DNA from: Candidatus Uhrbacteria bacterium RIFOXYB12_FULL_58_10
GTDB lineage: Bacteria > Patescibacteriota > Patescibacteriia > UBA9934 > GWF2-40-263
NCBI GenBank assembly: GCA_943359455.1
Contig: CALRHL010000004.1
Coordinates: 1 to 54,916 of the forward strand
DNA: 54,916 nt
Reading direction: 5' to 3'
How positions within the stretch are numbered: the first letter of the stretch is position 1; each line of letters starts with the position of its first letter. Positions 41,809 to 51,695 of this stretch are shown one piece after another. Under the pieces are notes generated by a model. The model was not told where the DNA came from, did no database searches, and saw only the letters and a list, made by a program, of their open reading frames with translations. The position numbers and the translations under genes were made by a program.

Positions 41809-42955
41809 TCCCAACCGTCACATCCTCCTCGTCCCCAACGACTTCAATCCACGTGTTCCCAGCGTTCATGGTGATCTCATTTCCTGTCATGTCGAAAAAT
41901 CTGAGTCGTTCGCTTGTGGATGGTTTTTTCCATGTTGCTTCGATCGTGATTCCGTCTTGCGCTAACCATGCCTTCCCTTCTCCAACAGTGCGTATCTCGC
42001 GACGACCGACGTAGTCGAGGATTTCGATGTCTGTGACGATGACGGCGACGTTGGTGGCGGTGACCTGTGTTCCGTCTGCTGTGAGATAGGGTCGACCGCC
42101 TTGTGAGCGGATATACTGTCCGGACTCAGAATCGTACGTCCAGTTAGCTGTGTACAGGTCGGAGTTGAAGTAGACAGTGACAAACGAAGACTGACCCTTC
42201 GACTCCCCCGCCACGGCGGGGTCGCTCAGGGAGTATTTATTTGTGTCTGAACTTTCCTGTGGTGATCCTATGGAAGGCTCAGCTTGAATATCCTTAAAAT
42301 TCCATACCCCATATAACACCTCTGGTGCACGATCTCGATCTATTGCGGCTTCCACATACTTCCCTAACAGCTCCGTGGATGTATAGGTATTGTGCGGAGC
42401 ATAGCGATCAGAAGCGCGCCAGAAATAGTCTCCGTTCCAGAACTCGTTAATGTCAAACGTTCCTGTGGATGAAATAACTTCAAGGGCGGCGTTCGAACCG
42501 CCGACGTGTGTGTATAGCGCGTCGAACTCATTTGCCCAGTCAATAAAGTACGGGCGTGCGGATCGAACAGGGCCGATCTTCAGAACGACCGTGTCGGACG
42601 AAAAAAACGCCTCCAGACGAGGAATCGCGGCTTCTACAGGCGCTTCGATGACGAGAAATGCTTTATCGATTCCAGAAACAGGCCACGCGTCGACGGCGTT
42701 GTCGATCATGACGGCGTAGACAGGTAGGCCGGGAGGCATAAGGCCGTCAGACGGCCTTTGGCTTAAGGCCGGGAGGCCAGTGAGCGGGTGGCGGTGAAGA
42801 GGTTCGGAGGATTTCAGATCCTGAGGTTCAAAGAGGTTTATTGATTCTTGACTCTTGAATCTTGACTCTTTTATCCATGCCTCTAAACTAAACGCAAGCG
42901 CCAGAAATATGGCGCTTGCGATGATGATCCTCTTATTTTTTTGCAACAGGGGCAT
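41795..42955 (-). CDS. DUF3048 (YerB-like) membrane-anchored protein
   Basis: A 386-aa protein with an N-terminal membrane helix (about 8-28, IIIASAIFLALAF) and the DUF3048 start PLTGLP...YAVMIDN, then KIGPVRSARPYF and the C-terminal DUF3048_C region. Relatives are anchored cell-surface proteins of unknown role. The gene carries several in-frame repeats: 42836-42868 (TCTTGAATCTTGACTC units), 42726-42783 (between PLTGLP and YAVMIDN), and 42193-42233. The conserved core continues on both sides, so they are inserts. The start at 42955 overlaps the rplY stop by 23 nt. Confidence 0.87.
   Translation of the reverse strand: MPLLQKNKRIIIASAIFLALAFSLEAWIKESRFKSQESINLFEPQDLKSSEPLHRHPLTGLPALSQRPSDGLMPPGLPVYAVMIDNAVDAWPVSGIDKAFLVIEAPVEAAIPRLEAFFSSDTVVLKIGPVRSARPYFIDWANEFDALYTHVGGSNAALEVISSTGTFDINEFWNGDYFWRASDRYAPHNTYTSTELLGKYVEAAIDRDRAPEVLYGVWNFKDIQAEPSIGSPQESSDTNKYSLSDPAVAGESKGQSSFVTVYFNSDLYTANWTYDSESGQYIRSQGGRPYLTADGTQVTATNVAVIVTDIEILDYVGRREIRTVGEGKAWLAQDGITIEATWKKPSTSERLRFFDMTGNEITMNAGNTWIEVVGDEEDVTVGIKSL
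42193..42233. repeat. CCTTCGAC...GCTCAGG palindrome with inner GC hairpin in the DUF3048 gene
   Basis: The outer CCCTTCGAC/GTCGCTCAGGG arms belong to the same family as the leuS and DHFR copies; the inner CCCCGCC/GGCGGGG is a nested palindrome. In frame. Confidence 0.75.
42726..42783. repeat. GGCCGGGAGGC element with CCGTCAGACGG palindrome in the DUF3048 gene
   Basis: Two GGCCGGGAGGC copies flank AAGGCCGTC-A-GACGGCCTT. It encodes SQRPSDGLMPPG inside the DUF3048 N-terminal motif. The flanking unit matches that upstream of ndk; the palindrome core matches that after rplA. Confidence 0.8.
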
Positions 42956-43628
42956 TTTTCTTTTCATCACCTTCTGCCGTTTCATCGTCTGCTTTCTTTT
43001 CCTTTTCAACTTTCTCAACCGCCGTCACATCAATTTCGACTGCCTTGCTCAACTCATCCATTTCCGCATCGGTGCGTGGAGCGGCGACAAGCGCAACGGT
43101 TGCATCCATATCTTCAAGCACTTCAACCGTGGATGGAATCGGCAAATCTTTTACATGAATTGCATCGTCAAATGTAACCAGTTTAGAAATATCAATTTCG
43201 ATAAACGAAAGCAAATCTTTTGGCAAAGCTTTAATACGAATTTCATCCATTGGACGAACGAGTGTTCCTCCAAGACCTTTGACTGCTGGTGATTCGCCAA
43301 TGAAGTGCAGTTTTACCTCTGCTTCAATTTTCTTCAACATGTCCACCGCGCGGAAATCGGCGTGAATGAACTCGTCGCGAAGAGGATCGGTTTGCGAGTC
43401 TTGAATAAGAACATGCAATGGCTTACCTCCATCGATCGCCAACGCAACAAGCGTTGATTCCCCAGCACCTTTAAGCACTTTGGCAAACTCGTTATGAACT
43501 ACTTCAATACTGATTGGCTCTATTCCTGAACCGTACACAACAGCAGGAATACGACCATCGTTTCGAAGATGGTAGTTCTTGCGACCAATAAGATCGCGCT
43601 TTTTCGCGTTGAGAGTAAATAGTTCCAT
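42933..43628 (-). CDS. rplY: 50S ribosomal protein L25 (CTC type)
   Basis: A 231-aa 5S-rRNA-binding protein. The N-terminal L25 domain (MELFTLNAKKRDLIGRKNYHLR) and the C-terminal TL5/CTC domain (EAEVKLHFIGESPAVKGLGGTLV) are present, with an acidic then Lys-rich tail. The ATG at 43628 fits the family start. A promoter (TTGACA, 17 bp, CACAAT; 43658-43686) predicts a leader of about 22 nt. Confidence 0.95.
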   Translation of the reverse strand: MELFTLNAKKRDLIGRKNYHLRNDGRIPAVVYGSGIEPISIEVVHNEFAKVLKGAGESTLVALAIDGGKPLHVLIQDSQTDPLRDEFIHADFRAVDMLKKIEAEVKLHFIGESPAVKGLGGTLVRPMDEIRIKALPKDLLSFIEIDISKLVTFDDAIHVKDLPIPSTVEVLEDMDATVALVAAPRTDAEMDELSKAVEIDVTAVEKVEKEKKADDETAEGDEKKNAPVAKK

Positions 43629-43657
43629 ATAAAACAAAACCAGCAATTAATGCCGGC

Positions 43658-43686
43658 ATTGTGCGTGATAGAGAAAAAGTTGTCAA
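43658..43686 (-). promoter_or_regulatory. rplY promoter
   Basis: Minus strand TTGACA (43681-43686), 17 bp, CACAAT (43658-43663). Confidence 0.7.
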
Positions 43687-43701
43687 CCCCGTCTCACGTG
43701 G

Positions 43702-44094
43702 CTAGCCTTGAGTTGTGTGAAGAACTTTCGTGCGGGTTTTTGCACGGATGGATCGACGCTTTTTTACAGGAACTTGGAAACGGGTCGAAAAACTCGTAAG
43801 AAGTGCCTGATGAACGTCGATGACGTCGTCGGTTGTTACCTTTACATTGTTATGAAAATCTAAGACATCTGTGTGCGATAAATCTGTGATAAGTCCAACA
43901 GAACTCGCACCCGCCTCATGTTCTTGCAACAAGGAAAGTGTCGCGGATCCGCATTCTTCGCACGTAACGTGAATCAGTCGCATCTGTCCTGATTCGGAAA
44001 GAATGCGAGCATGCATTGGCTCGTATCGTGTATCGCACAAAGGACAGTATGCCATGACGCGCAAGGCGTCGAAACCTGGAGGGTTTGGTTTCAT
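43702..44094 (-). CDS. zinc-ribbon protein of unknown function
   Basis: A 130-aa protein with a four-Cys zinc ribbon (CPLC at about 17-20, CEEC at about 45-48) and a basic C-terminal tail (KKRRSIRAKTRTK), so it may bind nucleic acid. I do not know a function. A promoter (TTGTCC, 18 bp, TAATAT) has its -10 only 8 nt before the ATG at 44094, predicting a leaderless transcript. Confidence 0.75.
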   Translation of the reverse strand: MKPNPPGFDALRVMAYCPLCDTRYEPMHARILSESGQMRLIHVTCEECGSATLSLLQEHEAGASSVGLITDLSHTDVLDFHNNVKVTTDDVIDVHQALLTSFSTRFQVPVKKRRSIRAKTRTKVLHTTQG

Positions 44095-44153
44095 ATGTTT
44101 CTATATTATCACTCAAGCTTGATAGAGGACAAGACTTACCTTCGACCCAGTGT

Positions 44154-45263
44154 CTAAGACGTTTTCCTATTCCCTCCGTGGATCACAACACTCTGTGCGA
44201 TTCCGAGCATCACAAGAGTAAACAACAACGAGCTTCCGCCGTAACTGACAAGCGGTAACGCAATACCGGTCACCGGAAGCAAACCGATATTCATCCCGAC
44301 GTTAATAAAAAATTGAACAAACAACACCGCACCAATCGCAATGAGAAGATAACTGGTGAAGTCATCGCGTGTTTCTTTCGCAATGGACCAAAGACGGAAA
44401 AAAACGATGCTAAATGCTGTGAGAACAAGAAGCACTCCAACAAACCCGAGCTCTTCGGCGATTACCGCAAAAATAAAATCCGTTTGTGATTCTGGAAGAA
44501 ATTTCAACTGACTTTGTGAACCAAACCCAAGTCCACTCCCAAACCAACCTCCCGCACCCACAGCAATGATCGCTTGAGTCACGTTATACCCTTGACCAAG
44601 AGCATCAGAAGCAGGGTCGAGAAAGGTCGTGATGCGATCTTTTTGATACGGGAGAAAAAGAAAATTCCAGGAGATGAGTAAAGAAATTATGGAAATTATG
44701 GAAATGATTAGTAAATGAAATTTTTTAATTCCGGCGAATAGAATCATGATTCCCCACATGCCGACGAGCAGAATAGCGGAGCCGAGGTCAGGTTGGAGGA
44801 AAATGAGACCAACGGGAAGTGCGGTGATCATTCCGCTTTCAAAAAGTTCCTTCCAACCAAATTCAATACGTGCGCGACGTGCAAAGTAGGCGGCAAGAGC
44901 AACGGCAAGCGCCGCTTTCATAAATTCAACAGGCTGAAAACTAACCGGTCCGAATGCATACCATCCCGTCGTATTACGGATCGTGACTCCAAATAACAGC
45001 ACACCGATCAAAAGCAAAATACCAATCCCATACAACAAAATCGCATAATTTCTAAGCAGATGATAATTCGATCCAGCAATCAGAAAAAAAAAGACGCCAC
45101 CGATCAACGCCGCAATGGTTTGTTTTTGAACGTTCAAAAAATCTCCCCCACCGTGTGACAGTTCAACCGAGTAAATCGTGGCAAGACCAAACAACACAAG
45201 GGTAAAAATACCCATGATCAAAATCCAGTCCGCGTTTTGCCATTGCCGAAATTTCGACAACAT
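44154..45263 (-). CDS. rodA: RodA/FtsW-family peptidoglycan glycosyltransferase
   Basis: A 369-aa SEDS protein with about ten membrane helices. Motifs FQPVEFMKAALAVALA, LIFLQPDLGSAILL (catalytic-loop Asp), FLPESQTDFIFAVIAEELGF and LPVTGIALPLVSYGGSSLL are classic RodA. It polymerises lipid II during elongation. No class B PBP partner or mreB is nearby; the gene downstream is the zinc-ribbon protein and that upstream a membrane-anchored protein. Confidence 0.95.
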   Translation of the reverse strand: MLSKFRQWQNADWILIMGIFTLVLFGLATIYSVELSHGGGDFLNVQKQTIAALIGGVFFFLIAGSNYHLLRNYAILLYGIGILLLIGVLLFGVTIRNTTGWYAFGPVSFQPVEFMKAALAVALAAYFARRARIEFGWKELFESGMITALPVGLIFLQPDLGSAILLVGMWGIMILFAGIKKFHLLIISIISIISLLISWNFLFLPYQKDRITTFLDPASDALGQGYNVTQAIIAVGAGGWFGSGLGFGSQSQLKFLPESQTDFIFAVIAEELGFVGVLLVLTAFSIVFFRLWSIAKETRDDFTSYLLIAIGAVLFVQFFINVGMNIGLLPVTGIALPLVSYGGSSLLFTLVMLGIAQSVVIHGGNRKTS

Positions 45264-45273
45264 GTGACTCCTG

Positions 45274-46197
45274 TCAACGCGTCAATACGCGCGTTCTCGT
45301 ATCCTCCGTGGATTCTCCTTGTAACGGTTTATAGGATGCAATGTCAAATGGATTGACGTCTGGGAACACTTCTACCTGCGTCACGGCGGGAATCGTCCCA
45401 AACCAATTGAGGGAAATATCTTGTGTCTCTCCTGCGTCGATGGAATGTAAAACTGTTCCGGTGACCCCAACAACGGCAGGCCCACGTGTGAGCATCACCG
45501 TTATCGTTGGATCGTAATAACTGAAAGCAGAATTATTTGTGAGAGAAAAAGTAACACGCCCAATCGTTTCTCCCTCAATCTCGATGCGATCAAATACAGG
45601 ATCATTGACTTGCATTTGAAGCCGGTCCCCCGTCCAAACCGCAACATCCCCAGTATCATGATGATCAATGCGATGCCAGACAAGGTCGGTAATTTCCAAA
45701 GAAACAGATCGTGGGGTTGCGGACGAAACGGTCGCGTAAGCAACGAGTGGTTTTTCAACTCCGGGAAGCGCGTACGCATGTTGTGGTTCTGTTTCCCCCG
45801 CTGTTGAAGAAAACGAATAAGAAAATTCTGCCCACCAATCGTTGTTTGGGTTTGTAACGGTGGTATAAAAATCAAACTTCCCTTCCACAGAAGGCACCGC
45901 AATCGCCGTGGATGTTTTTAAGTCTTTCGCGGCATTTGAAAGAGAAAAACTTCTGAGGTCGGTTTGTCCATAAGCAACCATTTCAAGGGTGGCTTGTGTT
46001 TCATCCGCATAGCTTACAAGATACGCATCCGCAAAGGTCCAAATTACAAAGAGAAGAATGAGACCGTCCACACAGGCAAATAAAAACAACCCGAGTCTTC
46101 GTAAGCCGTCGCGATGCTCAATCCACCATTTGGAACGGCGATATTTTTTTTGATCCTCCTGCTCCGATTGAAGCAAGACAGGTTGGTCGTCGGACAT
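45274..46197 (-). CDS. single-pass membrane protein of unknown function
   Basis: A 307-aa protein with a basic cytoplasmic N-terminus, one membrane helix (about 37-60, LFLFACVDGLILLFVIW) and a large extracellular beta-rich part with repeated Ig-like patterns (SNAFSYYDPTITVMLTRG-like segments). It lies 10 bp before rodA on the same strand and is probably cotranscribed, so a role in envelope assembly is possible. No family is recognised. Confidence 0.75.
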   Translation of the reverse strand: MSDDQPVLLQSEQEDQKKYRRSKWWIEHRDGLRRLGLFLFACVDGLILLFVIWTFADAYLVSYADETQATLEMVAYGQTDLRSFSLSNAAKDLKTSTAIAVPSVEGKFDFYTTVTNPNNDWWAEFSYSFSSTAGETEPQHAYALPGVEKPLVAYATVSSATPRSVSLEITDLVWHRIDHHDTGDVAVWTGDRLQMQVNDPVFDRIEIEGETIGRVTFSLTNNSAFSYYDPTITVMLTRGPAVVGVTGTVLHSIDAGETQDISLNWFGTIPAVTQVEVFPDVNPFDIASYKPLQGESTEDTRTRVLTR

Positions 46198-46234
46198 AAC
46201 AGTCTTAGTATACAGGAATAGTCTATAAATTCTA

Positions 46235-46355
46235 AATTCGAAGTATCAAATCCGAAATAATATTCAAAGCATAAAACTCAAAATTAAAAAAATTCGTTTT
46301 TTTGAGTTTATTATTTCAAATTTGGTGCTTATTTCGAATTTGATACTTCGAATTT
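46235..46355. repeat. AT-rich inverted repeat between divergent operons
   Basis: AAATTCGAAGTATCAAAT...GAAATAA (46235-46261) and its reverse complement (46329-46355) are 27-bp arms with one mismatch; inner ACTCAAAAT and TTTTTTGAGT also pair. The TTCGAA units match the repeat inside leuS. It lies between the membrane-protein gene and gyrB. Confidence 0.8.
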
Positions 46356-46364
46356 CGAGTTTAA

Positions 46365-48506
<2,142 letters not shown>

Positions 48507-48523
48507 GTGTGTATGGAGAATAC

Positions 48524-49132
48524 ATGACTGAACCTACTCTTGTAACAGACATCGAAAAACTCGAAGCTCGAAAGAAGTTCCAGCAGGAACAAATTCTAGG
48601 TGGAAAGTCGCAGGCAACATTCGCTGACATGGGGATCTGTACTCCCTACCAGCTCGTTTTCGATCTTGGTGACGACATGTCGTACCAAGGGGCTGAAGCC
48701 GTCAATGCCAAAGTCGCCACCTGCATCGAACAGTGGCTACAAACACAAATCACTCTGTGGGTTGAAAAGGACGCAGGTGATGATCACGCACGACGACTAC
48801 CCGTCGGAGAACTTTCTGTGGCTCGAAGAAAGAAAATGCACCTCAGAAAAGAAGGTGACAGTCCGCCAAAACCGATCTTTGTGATCGAATACGAAGGTAG
48901 TCTCCCTGCCACACACATCGATCAAAACGTTCTTGATCAATCGGTGTACATCGACTTGTGTGCTCTGTACGTGGCGATCGTGTGTGAATGTGGATTTTTT
49001 CCTGCGCTCATTGTCGTAGGTAACCACCACTGGCAGGCAACAATGAACGGAAACGACGCAACGTTCACTAAGCCCCAAGAACCGCAAGGCAATTTCACCG
49101 TCACGAGTAGCCAGGAACCATCAACCCTCTGA
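48524..49132 (+). CDS. 202-aa protein of unknown function
   Basis: I do not recognise it. The protein is soluble, with a middle region (FVIEYEGSLPATHIDQNVLDQSVY) and a hydrophobic beta-like stretch (LYVAIVCECGFFPALIVVG). The ATG at 48524 has GGAG 6 nt before it. It ends in its own terminator (49131-49153) and lies between gyrB and the secE operon. Codon use is more balanced and GC-rich than in gyrB, as in the other orphan units. Confidence 0.72.
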   Translation: MTEPTLVTDIEKLEARKKFQQEQILGGKSQATFADMGICTPYQLVFDLGDDMSYQGAEAVNAKVATCIEQWLQTQITLWVEKDAGDDHARRLPVGELSVARRKKMHLRKEGDSPPKPIFVIEYEGSLPATHIDQNVLDQSVYIDLCALYVAIVCECGFFPALIVVGNHHWQATMNGNDATFTKPQEPQGNFTVTSSQEPSTL

Positions 49133-49153
49133 GGCATTCTGCCTCTTTTTTTT
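49131..49153 (+). terminator. intrinsic terminator of the 202-aa gene
   Basis: GAGGCA/TGCCTC stem with a 3-nt loop followed by eight T. It starts within the stop codon region. Confidence 0.92.
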
Positions 49154-49168
49154 ATCCACCCCTTGCCC

Positions 49169-49197
49169 TTGCCAAACGAACAAGAACCGTGTATATT
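49169..49197 (+). promoter_or_regulatory. promoter of the secE-nusG-rplK-rplA operon
   Basis: TTGCCA (49169-49174), 17 bp, TATATT (49192-49197). The leader then forms AGCCCC-GCGA-GGGGCT (49208-49223), a GNRA hairpin before secE. Confidence 0.85.
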
Positions 49198-49237
49198 TGC
49201 ATTAAATAGCCCCGCGAGGGGCTCTTAGAATACTCTT

Positions 49238-49444
49238 ATGTTGAAAACACAGGCAAAAAAGGCTGTTTCTTATTTCAGGGAATCTAAAGAAGAGCTTGAA
49301 AAAGTTACTTGGCCAACTCGACAGGAAACCATACGCTATTCGATCTTGGTCGTGATCGTTTCTGTATTCATGGCCTTTTTCTTCGCCAGCCTCGACTGGG
49401 CGTTGAATCTAGGTCTTGAACAGCTCATCAGATTGACATCTTAA
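49238..49444 (+). CDS. secE: preprotein translocase subunit SecE
   Basis: A 68-aa single-helix SecE: the cytoplasmic amphipathic part ESKEELEKVTWPTRQETIRYS is the family signature, followed by one membrane helix (about 37-58). It clamps SecY in the translocon. The order secE-nusG-rplK-rplA is conserved in bacteria. Confidence 0.95.
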   Translation: MLKTQAKKAVSYFRESKEELEKVTWPTRQETIRYSILVVIVSVFMAFFFASLDWALNLGLEQLIRLTS

Positions 49445-49500
49445 ATTAAGCTCCAAACCTTCGAGTTTCGAGTTTCAACTTTCGATCTTTTTTTACTCCT

Positions 49501-50046
49501 ATGCCAAAGCAAACAGCGAATTATGGTCGGCGTTGGTACGCCATTCACACCTATTCCGGATATGAGGACAATGTGTGTGAAGCGCTTAACCAACGCATCG
49601 ATACCATGGACATGCATGACAAAATCTTTGCTGTGCTCGTTCCAAAAGAGAAAAAAATCAAAATAAAAAATGGAAAACGGAAAACGCTCGAGGAGAAAAT
49701 TTTTCCAGGCTACGTTCTTGTGGAGATGATGGTAGACGACGATTCCTGGTACGTCGTACGTAACACACCAAACGTCACAGGTTTTATTGGCACGGGAACG
49801 ATTCCAACTCCGATAGCTCCAGAAGAAATTGAAGCACTCATGAAACGCGTTGGTGTCGACGAACCAGAAATGACGCTCGATGTCTCAAAAGGTTCTGTTG
49901 TGCAAATTACCGACGGTCCATTCAAAAATTTCGAAGGAAAAGTTTCTGCGATTGATGCAACTCGTGGAAAGATCAAAGTACTCGTAAACATGTTTGGTCG
50001 AGAAACTCCTGTCGAACTCGATTTCCTTCAAGTAAAAAAAATCTAA
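49501..50046 (+). CDS. nusG: transcription antitermination factor NusG
   Basis: A 181-aa factor with the NGN domain (RRWYAIHTYSGYEDNVCEAL, IFPGYVLVEMMVDDDSWYVVRNTPNVTGFIG) and a C-terminal KOW domain (GSVVQITDGPFKNFEGKVSAID). It binds RNA polymerase and couples to the ribosome through S10. The 56-bp gap from secE contains AT-rich GAGTTTC repeats. Confidence 0.97.
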   Translation: MPKQTANYGRRWYAIHTYSGYEDNVCEALNQRIDTMDMHDKIFAVLVPKEKKIKIKNGKRKTLEEKIFPGYVLVEMMVDDDSWYVVRNTPNVTGFIGTGTIPTPIAPEEIEALMKRVGVDEPEMTLDVSKGSVVQITDGPFKNFEGKVSAIDATRGKIKVLVNMFGRETPVELDFLQVKKI

Positions 50047-50061
50047 TAATTCACATAGCAC

Positions 50062-50102
50062 TGGTCGCCTCCCTTCGTGGGTTGAATCCAGTCAAACAAA
50101 AC
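50062..50102 (+). promoter_or_regulatory. hairpin in the nusG-rplK gap, candidate L1 or L11 control site
   Basis: ACTGG...CCAGT arms around CCC-TTCGT-GGG form a hairpin just before rplK. In many bacteria uL1 represses the rplK-rplA mRNA at such a site; here only position and fold are seen. Confidence 0.35.
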
Positions 50103-50106
50103 TGCT

Positions 50107-50529
50107 ATGGCAAAGAAAATCTTGACTCAGGTTAAGCTCCAGATTCCAGGTGGAAAAGCGACTCCTGCCCCGCCAGTTGGTCCAGCACTTGGTCAGCACG
50201 GTTTAAACATTGCGGCGTTCGTCAAGCAATTTAACGACGCAACGCAAAGTCGTATTGGTGAGGTGGTGCCAATTATCATCAACGTATATGAAGATCGAAC
50301 GTTCGACTTCATCATGAAAGTTGCTCCCGCTTCTGGACTTATTGCAAAAGCTGCAGGGATAGAAAAAGGCTCTGGAAAACCGCTCACGGAAAAAGTGGGG
50401 AAAATCACGAAGACTCAACTGCGGGAAATCGCCGAAAAAAAATTACCTGATCTTAACACCACCGACATTGACGCTGCGATGAAAATAATCGCTGGCACCG
50501 CGCGTCAAATGGGAGTGGATATTATATGA
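50107..50529 (+). CDS. rplK: 50S ribosomal protein L11
   Basis: A 140-aa protein of the GTPase-associated centre. [35 protein letters not shown] and [21 protein letters not shown] are diagnostic. The stop overlaps the ATG of a small membrane-protein gene (ATGA), which is placed between rplK and rplA. Confidence 0.97.
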   Translation: MAKKILTQVKLQIPGGKATPAPPVGPALGQHGLNIAAFVKQFNDATQSRIGEVVPIIINVYEDRTFDFIMKVAPASGLIAKAAGIEKGSGKPLTEKVGKITKTQLREIAEKKLPDLNTTDIDAAMKIIAGTARQMGVDII

Positions 50530-50876
50530 CAAAAGGTGGATCGATCATTCTCAGAATTTACTTCACGCTCGTCTCATTTGTTACGCTCATGATGCTTGTG
50601 TTCTCGGTGTCCGATCTTGTAAACATCGCGCTTAAATCGTTCGTGTTTACGAAAGCCGATACAGGTTATCCAACCTACTGCGATTTGCAATACCAGACAC
50701 AAGAGCAGTGTGACCAACAAAAAGTGCAAAGCTCTGATCAAGCGGTTGTTGAAAAACAACAATCAGCCGTCCGAGACATTTCCCTTCTGCTTGTCGCCGC
50801 ACCTTTGTTCTGGCTCCACTGGAGAATGGTGTATCGGGATTGGATGGATAGTAAAAAGGAAGAAAAAGGAAGTTAA
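50526..50876 (+). CDS. small membrane protein inserted between rplK and rplA
   Basis: A 116-aa protein with two hydrophobic helices (about 8-30, [16 protein letters not shown], and about 88-104, [15 protein letters not shown]) enclosing an extracellular loop with two Cys ([11 protein letters not shown]) that could form a disulfide. It is translationally coupled to rplK (ATGA). Nothing of this kind is usual between L11 and L1. The function is unknown; DUF5671-like envelope proteins are similar in size, but I cannot assign it. Confidence 0.75.
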   Translation: MTKGGSIILRIYFTLVSFVTLMMLVFSVSDLVNIALKSFVFTKADTGYPTYCDLQYQTQEQCDQQKVQSSDQAVVEKQQSAVRDISLLLVAAPLFWLHWRMVYRDWMDSKKEEKGS

Positions 50877-50895
50877 CACATAAAAAACGTGGGAG

Positions 50896-50916
50896 GTCCG
50901 ACGTATGTCGGACCGT
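50896..50916 (+). repeat. GGTCCGAC palindrome in the rplA leader
   Basis: GGTCCGACGTATGTCGGACC, a perfect 20-bp palindrome, lies 17 nt before the rplA ATG. It can form a hairpin in the mRNA and may be a control site or a dispersed palindrome. Confidence 0.6.
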
Positions 50917-50933
50917 TTGAACCACTTATCGAT

Positions 50934-51614
50934 ATGGGAAAACGATTTGAGACAGCAAAAAAACTCGTTGAGGTGAAGAAAGTTTATTCGGTAACGGATG
51001 CGATCGCGCTTTTGAAAACGTTTCCAAAAGCTGGATTCGATGAGGCGGTTGAATTGCATATAAATCTTGGAATCGATCCAAGCAAAGGTGATCAACAAGT
51101 ACGTGGAACGATTGCATTTCCGCACGGAGTCGGAAAATCGAAACGTGTTATTGCCTTCGTTGAAGCCGCAAAGGAAGCTGAAGCAAAAGCGGCAGGAGCA
51201 GACATCGTTGGTGGCGAAGAGCTTATTGCAGAGATCGCTTCCAAGGGTGTTCTCGACTTTGATGTCGCCGTTGCAACTCCTGCGATGATGCCAAAGATCG
51301 CGAAACTCGCGAAACTTCTCGGACCAAAAGGACTCATGCCGAACCCAAAGAATGATACAGTCGGTCCAAACGTTGCAAAAATGATTGGGGAACAGAAAGC
51401 AGGTAAACAGTCGTTCAAAAACGACACAACGGCGAACATCCATCAAATTGTCGGTCGTGTCTCCATGAGCGAAATTCAGCTCAAAGAAAACCTGACTCCG
51501 TTTATCGACCAGATCCGAAAAATCAAACCAGCGTCGTCAAAAGGAATCTATTTCAAAAACGCGGTTCTCACAACCACGATGGGTCCGGGAATTAAAGTAG
51601 ATCTCAACAGCTAG
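50934..51614 (+). CDS. rplA: 50S ribosomal protein L1
   Basis: A 226-aa protein of the mobile L1 stalk. MGKRFETAKKLVEVKKVYS, FPHGVGKSKRV, LLGPKGLMPNPKNDTV and SMSEIQLKENLTPFI are typical. The ATG at 50934 is chosen since the family begins with GKRF; a GTG at 50889 in frame would translate the leader palindrome. No clear Shine-Dalgarno precedes 50934, so translation may depend on the upstream frames or leader fold. Confidence 0.95.
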   Translation: MGKRFETAKKLVEVKKVYSVTDAIALLKTFPKAGFDEAVELHINLGIDPSKGDQQVRGTIAFPHGVGKSKRVIAFVEAAKEAEAKAAGADIVGGEELIAEIASKGVLDFDVAVATPAMMPKIAKLAKLLGPKGLMPNPKNDTVGPNVAKMIGEQKAGKQSFKNDTTANIHQIVGRVSMSEIQLKENLTPFIDQIRKIKPASSKGIYFKNAVLTTTMGPGIKVDLNS

Positions 51615-51648
51615 ATCCCGTCAGACGGGGTAGACCCCGTCTGACGGG
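51606..51648. repeat. tandem CCCGTCAGACGGGG palindromes after rplA
   Basis: Two copies of a palindrome with the core CCGTC(A/T)GACGG, joined by TAGA, follow the rplA stop. The core is shared with the element in the DUF3048 gene (42741-42758). Confidence 0.75.
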
Positions 51649-51660
51649 GTAGACAAAAAG

Positions 51661-51695
51661 CACCCGTCCGCGATAAGCTGACGGGTGTTATGATT
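51661..51695 (+). terminator. possible weak terminator after rplA
   Basis: CACCCGTC/GACGGGTG stem followed by a T-poor tail (TTATGATTTT), which overlaps the start of the next gene. Termination here would be weak. Confidence 0.3.

Noticed and set aside
43632-43657. Attenuator hairpin before rplY
   Set aside because: The predicted transcription start falls inside the left arm, so the RNA hairpin would not form.
50889-50933. GTG start for L1
   Set aside because: It would translate a perfect palindrome and adds residues absent from the L1 family.
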